Shown: positions 1-10,478 of the stretch, in pieces | How the letters are laid out: each line of letters begins with the position of its first letter | Position numbering within the stretch: the first letter of the stretch is position 1 | Assembly (NCBI GenBank): GCA_964559535.1 | Contig: CAZLIC010000001.1 | Coordinates: forward strand, 124,001-188,000 | Direction: 5' to 3' | DNA: 64,000 nucleotides | Source: CAZLIC01 sp964559535 | GTDB taxonomy: Bacteria; Pseudomonadota; Alphaproteobacteria; Rhodobacterales; Rhodobacteraceae | The notes under the pieces: model-generated | Database searches by the model: none | Seen by the model: the letters and a program-made list of their open reading frames with translations, nothing else | Told to the model about the DNA's origin: nothing | Program-made: the position numbers and the translations under genes

Positions 1-1
1 G

Positions 2-940
2 CGGACGGCAGGGCCGGTCGAGATGGCGCTGACGGCGCGGCGGGCCGAGACCCTGAGGGCGCAGGTGTACCACGGCGATGTGGCGCGGCTGGCGGTGCCG
101 GGCGATGCAGGGGCGGACTGGGTGGCCGCCATGGCCGACCCGGCCGATGACCTGCGGATGCCGATGAAGGGGCCGTTCCGGCCCCTGCGCGACGGCGGGG
201 CCGATCTGCAGCGGCTGGCGCTGGCGCTGTGCAAGTCGGCCTTCCTGCTGCCTGCGGCGGTTCTGGTGCCGGTGGCCGATGCCGGGGGGGTGGCGGCGGC
301 GCATGGGCTGACGCTGATCCCGCTGGCGGCGGCCGAGGGGTTGCAGCGGCTGGCGCCGATGCACGAGGTGGCGGCGGCGCGGCTGCCGATGGCGGCCTCC
401 GAGGCGGGGCGGGTGCACATCTTCCGCCCCGATGACGGCGGGGAAGAGCACTATGCCATCGAGATCGGCCGCCCGGACCGCGCGCGTCCGGTGCTGGCAC
501 GACTGCATTCCGCCTGTTTCACCGGCGATGTGCTGGGCAGCCTGAAGTGCGACTGCGGCCCGCAACTTCGCGCGGCATTGGCACAGATGGGGGCCGAAGG
601 GGCAGGGGTATTGCTCTACCTGAACCAGGAGGGGCGCGGCATCGGGCTGGCCAACAAGATGCGGGCCTATGCGTTGCAGGACCAGGGGTTCGACACGGTC
701 GAGGCGAACCACCGGCTGGGCTTTGAAGATGACGAGCGCGATTTCCGGCTGGGTGCTGCGCTGCTGCGGCAGATGGGGTTTTCCGCGGTGCGGCTGATGA
801 CGAACAACCCGCGCAAGGTGGACGTGATGGAAGGCTGCGGCATCACCGTCGCCGAACGGGTGCCGCTGAAGGGGTTCGAGACGAAGGCCAACGCGCACTA
901 CCTTGCGGTGAAGGCGGCCAAGTCGGGGCACCTGTTGTGA
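2..940 (+). CDS. ribA: GTP cyclohydrolase II (5' end outside the window)
   Basis: Opens GTP to 2,5-diamino-6-ribosylamino-pyrimidinone phosphate, the first step of riboflavin synthesis. The C-terminal half carries the zinc site (HSACFTGDVLGSLKCDCG, three Cys) and the conserved LNQEGRGIGL and NHRLGF/TNNPRK blocks of the family. The reading frame is open to the first base of the window. The N-terminal part before the ATG at 23 resembles the interior of rhodobacterial RibA, so the true start lies upstream and this is a partial gene. Its stop overlaps the GTG start of the next gene (GTGA). Confidence 0.93.
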   Translation, partial: RTAGPVEMALTARRAETLRAQVYHGDVARLAVPGDAGADWVAAMADPADDLRMPMKGPFRPLRDGGADLQRLALALCKSAFLLPAAVLVPVADAGGVAAAHGLTLIPLAAAEGLQRLAPMHEVAAARLPMAASEAGRVHIFRPDDGGEEHYAIEIGRPDRARPVLARLHSACFTGDVLGSLKCDCGPQLRAALAQMGAEGAGVLLYLNQEGRGIGLANKMRAYALQDQGFDTVEANHRLGFEDDERDFRLGAALLRQMGFSAVRLMTNNPRKVDVMEGCGITVAERVPLKGFETKANAHYLAVKAAKSGHLL

Positions 941-1440
941 CGCCGCGGGACGTCGTGGTCACCCGCCGCAGCGCGCGGTTCATGGGTCGCCGTTTCCCCG
1001 TCTCGGTCGGTCGGGGCGGCATCGTGCCTGCCGCGCAGAAGCGCGAGGGGGACGGGGCGACGCCTGCAGGCATTCACCGCTTTCAGGGCATGCTCTACCG
1101 CGCTGACCGCATGGCGCGGCCTGCGGACTGGGCGCTGCCCATCGGGCCTTGCGACCTGTGGTCGGATGATCCGGCCGACCCCGACTACAACCTGTATGTC
1201 CGCCGCCCGCACGCGCACAGCCACGAACGGCTGATGCGGGCCGATCCGATGTACGACCTGATCCTGCTGACCGACTGGAACTGGCCGCAAGCCGAACCGG
1301 GGCGGGGTTCGGCCATCTTCGTGCATGCCTGGCGGCGGCGCGGTGCGCCCACGGCGGGCTGCGTGGCCTTCGCCCCCGCCGACCTGCGCTGGATCGCCCC
1401 CCGCATCCGCCACCAGACGCGGCTGATCGTGCGCGACTAA
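937..1440 (+). CDS. L,D-transpeptidase (YkuD) family protein
   Basis: A 167-residue protein that starts at GTG 937, overlapping the ribA stop by four bases. The C-terminal third has the YkuD active-site pattern: a His in FVHAW, then PTAGCVAF with the catalytic Cys in the usual S/T-x-GC context. Such enzymes make 3-3 cross-links in peptidoglycan or tether proteins to it. No signal peptide or membrane segment is visible. This matches the short, apparently leaderless YkuD proteins of alphaproteobacteria, and the cellular site of action is therefore unclear. Translational coupling to ribA probably reflects co-transcription only. Confidence 0.8.
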   Translation: MTPRDVVVTRRSARFMGRRFPVSVGRGGIVPAAQKREGDGATPAGIHRFQGMLYRADRMARPADWALPIGPCDLWSDDPADPDYNLYVRRPHAHSHERLMRADPMYDLILLTDWNWPQAEPGRGSAIFVHAWRRRGAPTAGCVAFAPADLRWIAPRIRHQTRLIVRD

Positions 1441-1503
1441 GTCTGCACTCTTTCCAAACCGCTTTGGATTGCCTAACCTGTGGCTGCGGCAAGGGGGATG
1501 GGC

Positions 1504-3396
<1,893 letters not shown>

Positions 3397-3399
3397 AGC

Positions 3400-3465
3400 G
3401 TGGGACAGGGGCTGTCCCACGATGGGACAGCAAGCCTGTTCAAGGATTCCAATGGGTTGCAGGCG
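3400..3465 (+). repeat. dispersed repeat, copy 1 (convergent intergenic)
   Basis: Begins four bases after the amylosucrase stop. GTGGGACAGG is followed by the near-palindrome TGTCCCACGATGGGACA at 3413-3429 and a tail ending GGTTGCAGGCG. A related copy lies inverted at 43807-43873 between EamA and tdk. Both copies sit between the 3' ends of convergent genes. Confidence 0.7.
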
Positions 3466-3533
3466 ACGATTCACGCGCCGTTAACGTTTGTCCACGACAG
3501 GGGGGCGGGCATCGGGGCATGATGTGGGCACCT

Positions 3534-3553
3534 CCCTCCCCCTTGTGGGAGGG
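3534..3553. repeat. CCCTCCC/GGGAGGG hairpin
   Basis: Perfect 7-bp inverted repeat with a six-base loop (CCTTGT) in the convergent gap between amylosucrase and the CRTAC1-like gene. It is either a weak terminator or a dispersed palindrome. There is no U-tract. Confidence 0.45.
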
Positions 3554-3592
3554 AAGCGCGTGACGCCTTTGGTTCCGCCGCGGCGATTTGCG

Positions 3593-5170
3593 TCAGCGCG
3601 CCGGTGTCCAGCGGGCGGGCGGGGTGCCCGGTGACAGGAGCCAGAACCCGCCCGCCTGCACCGCCTGCCAGTCGCCCGCGGTGCCGTCGGGCCAGGTCAC
3701 CCGCACCTCGGCAGCCGTTTCCGGCCCGGTGCCGAAATGCCACCAGCCGTTCGCGCCGCCGCCGTGCCCGCCCCCCGAGGTGATGTCGCGCCGGACCACG
3801 CGGCCGCCGAAGCGCAGGTCGACCTTGGCACCGATGCCATCGCGGTTGGCGCCCGGCTGCGCCAGCCGCAGCGCCACGAAGCCCCCCGCTTGATCGGCCG
3901 GGGGCCCGGTGTTCTGCCAGACTTCCACCGGCGTCCAGCGGTTCACCGCCACCATGTCCAGCCGCCCGTCCAGGTTCAGGTCGGCCAGTGACCCGCCGCG
4001 CCCGACCTGCAGGGAGGCGACGCCGGCCTTGTCGCCCGCCTCGGCAAAGGTGCCGTCTTCGCGCTGCAGCAGCAGGTTGTTGGGGTCAGCCTCGGCAAAG
4101 TCCGGCATCTTTGCCACGTTGCCCTTGACCACATACAGGTCGAAGCGGCCATCGTTGTTCACGTCGCCCCATTCGGCATGCCAGGCGGTGGACGGGCGCT
4201 GGTCGCCGCCGGTGTAGGGGCGGTGCACGGTGGCGCCGCGGGCAAAGGCCACGTCGGCGTAGTCTGGTTTCGGTGGCCCGTCCTGCGGCTTCAGCACCTG
4301 CAGCTTGTTGTCGGCCATCGAGGTGAGGAAATAGTCGGGCAGCCCGTCGCCCGAGACGTCATGCGCGGCAATGCCCATGCCCCAGATGCGCAGCCGCTTC
4401 CACCCCTCGGCCTCGGTATAGGGGCGCGGCGGCGCGCCCGGGGGGATGTGCCACAGCTGTTCCTGCCCGCCCTTGTAGTATTCGCGGTCGTTCGAGATGC
4501 GCAGCGCGGGCTGGCCGGACCCGTTCCAGTCGGTGAACAGCATCGAGAGCGCGCAGAAGCTGGGGTTCAGCGGCAGCGGCGGGGCAAAACCGCGGTCGCC
4601 CGCAGGGCGGTGCAGCCAGTTGGGGGTGCAACTGCCCCAGGGGAAGGCTTCCTCCTGCGGGTCGATGTAGTTGCCGATGGCCAGCGTGGGCCAGGTCTGG
4701 CCCGTTTCCCAGGTGGCGGCAAAGGCGGCCGACCACGCGGCACCGCCCTGAAACCCCCAGTCCTCGTTCGCGCGCTGGAACCGGCAGTTGCCCAGGCCGC
4801 GCATCACCACATTCTCGCCCAGGCGGGACAACACAAGGTCCTGCAGCCCGTCGCTGTCGATGTCCAGCGGCCAGACGCCCAGCACGGCATCCAGTTCGGC
4901 GCCGCTTGCGACTTTCTCGAAGGCGATGCCGCCGCCGGACGTGCTGCGGTTGACATAGGCCGCGGCGGGTGCCTCGCCCCCGGCGATCACCATGTCGGGA
5001 AAGCCGTCGGCCGAGCAGTCGAACACCGCCACGCCGCCGCCGACCATGTAGTCGACGTCGCCCTGATAGATGTGGTCGATGCCGGCCACGGGAGTGAATT
5101 GCGGCACCGCGGGCATGTCCTGCGCGGCGGCGGGCAGGGCCAGAAGGGCCAGGGCAACCGCGCGCCTCAT
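3593..5170 (-). CDS. CRTAC1/FG-GAP (VCBS) repeat exported protein
   Basis: A 525-residue secreted protein with a signal peptide (MRRAVALALLALPAAAQ). Repeated FG-GAP/VCBS motifs follow: DCSADGFPD, DIDSDGLQD, DVSGDGLPD, DVNNDGRFD and DLNLDGRLD, Asp-rich calcium-binding loops of a beta-propeller. The last ~70 residues resemble the ASPIC/UnbV domain (VRVTWPDG). The start at 5170 overlaps the upstream haloperoxidase stop as ATGA, so the two are translated together. CRTAC1-like proteins frequently neighbour vanadium haloperoxidase homologues. The function is unknown; the pairing suggests a shared extracytoplasmic process. Confidence 0.82.
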   Translation of the reverse strand: MRRAVALALLALPAAAQDMPAVPQFTPVAGIDHIYQGDVDYMVGGGVAVFDCSADGFPDMVIAGGEAPAAAYVNRSTSGGGIAFEKVASGAELDAVLGVWPLDIDSDGLQDLVLSRLGENVVMRGLGNCRFQRANEDWGFQGGAAWSAAFAATWETGQTWPTLAIGNYIDPQEEAFPWGSCTPNWLHRPAGDRGFAPPLPLNPSFCALSMLFTDWNGSGQPALRISNDREYYKGGQEQLWHIPPGAPPRPYTEAEGWKRLRIWGMGIAAHDVSGDGLPDYFLTSMADNKLQVLKPQDGPPKPDYADVAFARGATVHRPYTGGDQRPSTAWHAEWGDVNNDGRFDLYVVKGNVAKMPDFAEADPNNLLLQREDGTFAEAGDKAGVASLQVGRGGSLADLNLDGRLDMVAVNRWTPVEVWQNTGPPADQAGGFVALRLAQPGANRDGIGAKVDLRFGGRVVRRDITSGGGHGGGANGWWHFGTGPETAAEVRVTWPDGTAGDWQAVQAGGFWLLSPGTPPARWTPAR

Positions 5171-6474
5171 GCCCGTGTCTGCAGGCGCAGGGTGTGGGCG
5201 GCGACGCATTCGCCCTGCGCCAGCCCGCGGTCGATGGCGGCGCGGAAGTGGATGCCGCCGTACAGCCGCGAGATGCCTGCCTCCTCGGCGGCGGCGCGGA
5301 AGCTGGGGAAGCTGCGTTCGCCCAGGCCTTCGTCCACATGCGTTCGGTCGGTGAAGGCGAAGTTGTCGCCGAAAAGATGCGTCAGCACCGCCTGCGCGGC
5401 GCCCGACTGGGTGGAATGGCCGCTGGGATATTCGGGGAAGGGCGGGGTGATCAGGATCGGCTCCCACTTGGGGTCGATGACCCGGCGGATGTAGGTGACC
5501 GGGCGCAGCAGGTCGTATTCGTACTTCGACTGCCAGCAGGCGATGAAGGCATCGGCCATGGCGATGCCCAGAAGCGCCAGCACTTCGGCCCGCCGCGGCG
5601 CCGGGGCGCCCGTGTCCTGCAGGATGTCCATGGCGATGGAGATCCAGTGGCCGGGCGGGGTGGGTGACAGCATCGGGTCGTCGGACCAGAACCGCGCGAT
5701 CAGGCGCTGCTCGTCGGTCAGGGTGCGGACGGTGTCGTAGACCTCCATCGCCTCGGCATGGAAGGCACTGCCAGGGTCTTCGCTGTAGGCGGGTGGCGGG
5801 GGCAAGCGGCAGGCGGTGCCACCGGGCAAGGCGAAGGGGCGGTTGGTGCCCCATGCGGGCAGCAGCGGCGCCTGCTGCAGGCGCACCAGCACGGTCGTCG
5901 GCACCCATTGCGCGGGGCTTTCAGGTTTGGGCCAGTCTTGCGGGAAGCCCAGGTTTTCCACCACGGCGCCGCCATCGCTGCGCGACCAGTCCAGCACATG
6001 CGTGGCCACCGCGCGGCCATGCGCCAGGCTGGCCGCCGCCACATCGGCGGTTATGCCGGCCGAAATCTTCTCGCCCAGCCGTTCGGCCATCACCTGCAAC
6101 GCGCGCTGGCCGGTGGGGCCGGTGTTGCCAAAGCAGTCGGACACCGCCAGCTGCAGCGCACCGTGCAGCACGGCGGCATCGTCCAGCCCTTCAGGCCGTT
6201 CCGGCGGTGGGGTCAGGCCGGTCAGCTGCCCCGAAAGGCTGCGCGTGCCGGGGGCCGCCAGTGCCTGAAACACCACGACACCCAGATAGCCGAAGGCGCG
6301 GCTGGCCACCGGGGGCGACATGGTGGCGGTGTGGCGCACCAGTTCCAGCACCAGGCGGTACCATGTGTGGATGACTGCCGCGGGGTCGGCGGGCCCGTCG
6401 GCCGCGCGCAAGCCGTGCGGGGCCAGCATGGTTGCGCCCGCTGCAAGTAATGCCTGCCGCCGTGTCAGCCGCAT
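5167..6474 (-). CDS. vanadium-dependent haloperoxidase-like (PAP2 superfamily) protein
   Basis: A 435-residue protein with a twin-arginine type leader (LTRRQALLAAG), so probably exported folded. The three vanadate/phosphate-binding motifs are present in order: KxxxxxxRP (KYEYDLLRP), PSGH at about 350-353, and SRxxxGxHxxxxxxxG (SRLYGGIHFRAAIDRG) at about 402-416. Motif 3 matches vanadium haloperoxidases more than small membrane PAP2 enzymes, and no transmembrane helices are seen in the body. Substrate and halide preference cannot be judged. It is first in a two-gene unit with the CRTAC1-like protein. Confidence 0.82.
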   Translation of the reverse strand: MRLTRRQALLAAGATMLAPHGLRAADGPADPAAVIHTWYRLVLELVRHTATMSPPVASRAFGYLGVVVFQALAAPGTRSLSGQLTGLTPPPERPEGLDDAAVLHGALQLAVSDCFGNTGPTGQRALQVMAERLGEKISAGITADVAAASLAHGRAVATHVLDWSRSDGGAVVENLGFPQDWPKPESPAQWVPTTVLVRLQQAPLLPAWGTNRPFALPGGTACRLPPPPAYSEDPGSAFHAEAMEVYDTVRTLTDEQRLIARFWSDDPMLSPTPPGHWISIAMDILQDTGAPAPRRAEVLALLGIAMADAFIACWQSKYEYDLLRPVTYIRRVIDPKWEPILITPPFPEYPSGHSTQSGAAQAVLTHLFGDNFAFTDRTHVDEGLGERSFPSFRAAAEEAGISRLYGGIHFRAAIDRGLAQGECVAAHTLRLQTRA

Positions 6475-6602
6475 GATCCCCCCGGTTCGCGCCCCGCCGC
6501 ATCAAACACGCGGCCTGCCGCAGGTGCAAGTCTGCTCATCAACACGCTTGCGCCCCGGGGGAGACGTGGCACACTGTACGCATACAAGCTGAGGATACTG
6601 CC

Positions 6603-7652
6603 ATGACATATTCCCGTTTGGGCCGTCTGACGGTTCTTCTTGCCGCGCTGGCGCAACCGGTGCTTGCGCAGGATGGTGCACTGGAACCGGGCTGGACGCT
6701 GGACCCCGCGGCCTCGGCGCTGAAGTTCCAGTCGATCAAGAATGCGACGAAGGTCGAGGTCAGCCAGTTTGCCACCTTCTCGGGCGGGATCGCCCCGGAT
6801 GGTGCCGTGACGGTACGGGTGGCGCTGGACAGCGTGGACACCGGGATTGACCTGCGCAACGTGCGGATGCGGTTCCTGTTCTTCGAGACCTTCAAGTTCC
6901 CCGAAGCGGTGATCACCGCCGCCATCCCGCCCGGGGCGCTGGCCGACCTTGCCACGCTGCGGCGCAAGACGGTGCCCATGGTGCTGACGCTGGACCTGCA
7001 CGGGGCGCAGCGGCCGCTGGCCGCCGACCTGACGGTGACGCTGCTGGATGACAACCGCGTGGCCATTGCCCCGGCATCGCCGATCAGCATTGCCATTGCC
7101 GATTTCGGGCTGGAGGGCGGCGTTGCCAAGCTGGAGGAGGCGGCAGGCGTGGACATCGTGCCTTCGGCCAGCGTGACCTTTGACGTGGTGTTCACGCGCA
7201 ATGGCGACGGTACTGCCCCGGTCACCACGGAACCGACGGTTGAGCCGGGCAGCGCCGCGCTGGAAGCCGCGGGCGATTTCAGCCGCGAAGCCTGCGAGGG
7301 GCGGTTCGAGATCCTGTCGCGCACCGGCAACATCTATTTCGCCAGTGGCAGCGCACGGCTGACGCCCGACAGCACGCCCTTGCTGGACGCCGTGGCCGAC
7401 ATCGTGGCGCGCTGCCCGGACCTGACAGTGCAGGTCGCCGGGCATACCGATGCCGATGGCAGCGAGGCGGCGAACCGGCGGCTGTCGGCCGCGCGGGCGG
7501 CTTCGGTGGCCGACTGGCTGGCGCGCCGCGGCATCAGCCCGGACCGGTTCCGCACCGCAGGCTTTGGCGAGGCCCGCCCGGTGGCCGACAACGCGACGGC
7601 CGAGGGCAAGGCGAAGAACCGGCGGATCGAGTTTTCGGTGGCCGATGAATAG
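6603..7652 (+). CDS. YceI-OmpA fusion, periplasmic/cell-envelope protein
   Basis: A 349-residue protein with a signal peptide cut near VLAQ. Residues ~28-200 resemble a YceI lipocalin-like domain (TLDPAASALKFQSIKN, then NVRMRFLFFE, the family's typical entry). After a Pro/Thr-rich linker, residues ~225-349 form an OmpA C-terminal peptidoglycan-binding domain (IYFASGSARLTP, GHTDADGS, NRRLSAARA, NRRIEF). YceI domains bind isoprenoid-type lipids, and OmpA domains anchor to diaminopimelate in the wall. The fusion is uncommon but known in Rhodobacterales. It overlaps the following gene by eight bases. Confidence 0.82.
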   Translation: MTYSRLGRLTVLLAALAQPVLAQDGALEPGWTLDPAASALKFQSIKNATKVEVSQFATFSGGIAPDGAVTVRVALDSVDTGIDLRNVRMRFLFFETFKFPEAVITAAIPPGALADLATLRRKTVPMVLTLDLHGAQRPLAADLTVTLLDDNRVAIAPASPISIAIADFGLEGGVAKLEEAAGVDIVPSASVTFDVVFTRNGDGTAPVTTEPTVEPGSAALEAAGDFSREACEGRFEILSRTGNIYFASGSARLTPDSTPLLDAVADIVARCPDLTVQVAGHTDADGSEAANRRLSAARAASVADWLARRGISPDRFRTAGFGEARPVADNATAEGKAKNRRIEFSVADE

Positions 7653-8190
7653 GCTGTTGCGCACGACCGTCTTTGCCGCAACCGTCTTTGCCCTGGCGCT
7701 GGCCGCGGGTCGGCACGTGGTGGCACAGTCCGCCACGCCGCAGGAAGAGACGATGTTCCAGGCCGCGCAGACCTCGGGCGATCCGGCCCACTTCCTGGCC
7801 TACCTGGAACGCTACCCCGACGGCGCCTATGCCGAGGCGGCGGCATTCGTGTTGCGGCAGGCCGGGGTTGAACCGCCCCCGCCGCCACAGACCGACATCA
7901 CGTTCACCACCCCGCTGGCCACCGGGGAAGAGGGCGTGCGGGGCCGCACAATGGCCGAGCTTCTGGCAGGAACGCCGCACTACCCGCCCATCGAGGGTCT
8001 GCCCGAAGAGGTGTGGAAGGGCCAGCCCTGCACCACCTGCCACAAGTGGACCGTCACCGACCTGTGCGAGCAGGGCAAGGTGCTGAACCGCCCCGAGATG
8101 GACCGCCGGCTGGACCTGCCGCATCCCTATGGCCCGGGTTTCAAGCGGGCCCTGCGCACCTTTGCCGCGGGCGGCTGCCGCATTGAATGA
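7645..8190 (+). CDS. exported protein with a single CxxCH haem-binding motif
   Basis: A 181-residue protein with an N-terminal signal sequence (to about residue 28). A short helical repeat-like stretch (FLAYLERYPDGAYAEAAAF) and a proline linker (PPPPPQ) follow. Residues ~130-134 read CTTCH, the covalent haem c attachment pattern, with three further Cys downstream. Whether it is a true cytochrome is not certain, because no distal Met ligand is obvious. The start overlaps the end of the YceI-OmpA gene, so the two are translationally coupled. The family is not recognised. Confidence 0.6.
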   Translation: MNRLLRTTVFAATVFALALAAGRHVVAQSATPQEETMFQAAQTSGDPAHFLAYLERYPDGAYAEAAAFVLRQAGVEPPPPPQTDITFTTPLATGEEGVRGRTMAELLAGTPHYPPIEGLPEEVWKGQPCTTCHKWTVTDLCEQGKVLNRPEMDRRLDLPHPYGPGFKRALRTFAAGGCRIE

Positions 8191-8193
8191 CAA

Positions 8194-8218
8194 GGCCCCG
8201 CACCGGGGGTGCGGGGCC
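8194..8218. terminator. bidirectional hairpin terminator
   Basis: GGCCCCGCACC/GGTGCGGGGCC forms an 11-bp perfect stem with a three-base loop. It lies between the convergent CxxCH gene and petC and probably stops transcription both ways. Confidence 0.75.
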
Positions 8219-8242
8219 TGTGGTCAGATTGGCGCGGCGGGA

Positions 8243-9115
8243 TCAGGCGTGCAGCTTCTTGCCCTTCACGTTTGCCCAGATGCGCTTGTTGGTCAGGTAC
8301 AACAGCACCGACAGCACCGTCAGGAAGATCACCGCCGTCAGGCCGGCTTCCTTGCGCGCCATCATCTTCGGCTCGGCCGCCCACATCAGGAAGGCCGCCA
8401 CATCCTCGGACATGTTCTCAACCGTGGCGGCGTGGCCGTCGGCAAAGGTGACCACGTCATCCGACAGCGGCGGCGACATCGCGATCCAGCTGCCCTCGAT
8501 GGTGATGTGGCCTTGCTCGTCCTTGCAGCTGTCGGGCACCGCGCCCTTGGCGAAGGCCTTGTTGTAGTAGCCCTGGTCGAAGTCGGCCCCGCATTCGGGC
8601 GGATCGACATAGCCGGTCAGCAACGCGTTGATGTACTCCGGACCGCCGATGCCCTTGAACAGCTGGTTGATGCCGCTGCCGTAGGGCCCGCGGAACGCGG
8701 CGCGCGCCTTGGCCATCAGCGAAAGGTCCGGCGCGCCGGCGGCGTTGTTGGCCGGAAACCGGTCGGCCGGGGCCAGCACGCGGGCCGAGCCGGTGTTCGG
8801 GTCGATCAGCTGCGGGTTCGACGTCTCGTCGTTCACCGGGAAGGCGGCGGCGTAGGCGCGCACCTGGTCTTCCGGCAGGCCGGGGCCACCGGCATCCGAA
8901 AGGGTGCGGATGGGGACATAGCGCAGCCCGTGGCAGGCCGAGCAGACCTCGGTGTAGACCTGCAGGCCGCGCTGCAGCTGGAACTGGTCGAAGGCGCCGA
9001 ACGGGCCTTCGAAGCTGAAGGCGTGGTCCTCGATGTCGACCTCGCTCTCGGCCAGGGCGGCGCCCGACAACAGCGCCAGTGCGGTAGAGGCACCGATCAG
9101 GAACTTGCGGATCAT
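8243..9115 (-). CDS. petC: cytochrome c1 of the bc1 complex
   Basis: About 290 residues, haem-carrying subunit of ubiquinol-cytochrome c reductase. A signal peptide (to LSGAALA) is followed by the c-haem motif CSACH (YTEVCSACHGLRYV). The conserved PDLS and the axial-Met region (GSWIAMSPPL) come later. A C-terminal membrane anchor (AVIFLTVLSVLLYL) is followed by basic residues. ATG 9115 is preferred: it has AAGGGAAAG upstream and gives a proper leader. An ATG at 9130 overlapping the petB stop is the alternative. Third gene of petABC. Confidence 0.95.
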   Translation of the reverse strand: MIRKFLIGASTALALLSGAALAESEVDIEDHAFSFEGPFGAFDQFQLQRGLQVYTEVCSACHGLRYVPIRTLSDAGGPGLPEDQVRAYAAAFPVNDETSNPQLIDPNTGSARVLAPADRFPANNAAGAPDLSLMAKARAAFRGPYGSGINQLFKGIGGPEYINALLTGYVDPPECGADFDQGYYNKAFAKGAVPDSCKDEQGHITIEGSWIAMSPPLSDDVVTFADGHAATVENMSEDVAAFLMWAAEPKMMARKEAGLTAVIFLTVLSVLLYLTNKRIWANVKGKKLHA

Positions 9116-9126
9116 CTGCTTTCCCT

Positions 9127-10467
9127 TCATTCGGCCGGCTGGGCCACGGTGCCCGCGGTGTCGGGCTTGCCGTAGTGGGCGTTGAAGTCTTCCTCGATGG
9201 TCGCGGGCTGCGGCAGCGGCTTCTCGATCACACCCAGAAGCGGCAGGATGACCAGGAAATACGCGAACCAGTAGGTCGAGGCGATCAGCGAGATGGTCGA
9301 ATAGGGCGGTTCGGCCGGCATGGCGCCGCACCACATGAGCACCACGAAGTCGATGCACAGCAGCGCGAACCACATCTTGAACATCGGCCTGTACTTGCCC
9401 GAGCGTACCGACGAGGTATCCAGCCACGGCACCAGCGCCATCACCGCGATGGCGCCGAACATCGCCAGCACGCCGAAGAACTTGGCATCAACGATGCCGA
9501 AGGTGACGAACTGGGTCAGTTGCACCACCCAGACATCCGCCGTAAAGGCGCGCAGGATCGCGTAGAACGGCAGGAAGTACCATTCCGGCACGATGTGCGC
9601 GGGCGTGCTCAGCGGGTTGGCCTCGATGTAGTTGTCAGGGTGGCCCAGGTAGTTGGGCATGAAGCCGACGATGGCGAAGAACACCAGCAGGATCACGGCC
9701 AGCGCGAACAGGTCCTTGATCACGTAATAGGGCCAGAACGGCACCGTGTCCTTCTGCGCTTCGGCCTTTGACCCGCGGCGCACCTCGACCCCGGTGGGGT
9801 TGTTGTTGCCGGTGGTGTGGAAGGCCCAGATGTGCAGCACCACCAGACCCGCGATCACGAACGGCAGCAGGTAGTGCAGCGAGAAGAAGCGGTTCAGCGT
9901 GGCATTGTCGACCGCAGGTCCGCCCAGAAGCCAGGTCTGGATCGACGGGCCGATGCCGGGGATGGCGCCGAACAGGCCGGTAATCACCGTGGCGCCCCAG
10001 AACGACATCTGCCCCCAGGGCAGCACGTAGCCCATGAAGGCGGTGGCCATCATGGCCAGGTAGATCAGGATGCCGATGATCCACGTCACCTCACGCGGGG
10101 CCTTGTAAGACCCGTAGAACAGGCCGCGGAAGATGTGCAGGTAGACCGCCACGAAGAACAGCGACGCGCCGTTCATGTGCAGATAGCGGATCATGTAGCC
10201 GCCGTTCACGTTGCGCATGATGTGCTCGATGCTGGCGAATGCCATGTCCACATGCGGCGTGTAGTGCATCACCAGCACGATGCCGGTGATGATCTGCAGG
10301 GCCAGGCAGAAGGTCAGCACGATGCCCCAGATCCACATCCAGTTCAGGTTCTTGGGCGTGGGGATGAACAGCGTGTCGTACAGCAGCCCGACGATGGGCA
10401 GACGGGAATGCAGCCAGCGCTCGGCGCCGGACTTGGGTTCGTAGTGGTCGTGCGGAATTCCGGCCAT
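9127..10467 (-). CDS. petB: cytochrome b of the bc1 complex
   Basis: A 446-residue polytopic membrane protein that carries both b haems and the Qo and Qi quinone sites. The Qo-site PEW motif is visible (HIVPEWYFLPFYAILR), as are the haem-ligand helices (HMNGASLFF, LPFVIAGLVVLHIWAFH) and GYVLPWGQMSFWGA. The start at ATG 10467 has GAGGAT eight bases upstream and yields the usual N-terminus MAGIPHDHYEPK. Between petA and petC with short gaps, it is part of one transcript. Confidence 0.96.
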   Translation of the reverse strand: MAGIPHDHYEPKSGAERWLHSRLPIVGLLYDTLFIPTPKNLNWMWIWGIVLTFCLALQIITGIVLVMHYTPHVDMAFASIEHIMRNVNGGYMIRYLHMNGASLFFVAVYLHIFRGLFYGSYKAPREVTWIIGILIYLAMMATAFMGYVLPWGQMSFWGATVITGLFGAIPGIGPSIQTWLLGGPAVDNATLNRFFSLHYLLPFVIAGLVVLHIWAFHTTGNNNPTGVEVRRGSKAEAQKDTVPFWPYYVIKDLFALAVILLVFFAIVGFMPNYLGHPDNYIEANPLSTPAHIVPEWYFLPFYAILRAFTADVWVVQLTQFVTFGIVDAKFFGVLAMFGAIAVMALVPWLDTSSVRSGKYRPMFKMWFALLCIDFVVLMWCGAMPAEPPYSTISLIASTYWFAYFLVILPLLGVIEKPLPQPATIEEDFNAHYGKPDTAGTVAQPAE

Positions 10468-10478
10468 CTGCGTTATCC

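Noticed and set aside
3593..5908. A 771-residue fusion protein extending the CRTAC1 gene upstream
   Set aside because: The upstream 246 codons overlap the haloperoxidase gene in another frame, and the signal peptide at 5170 marks the true start.
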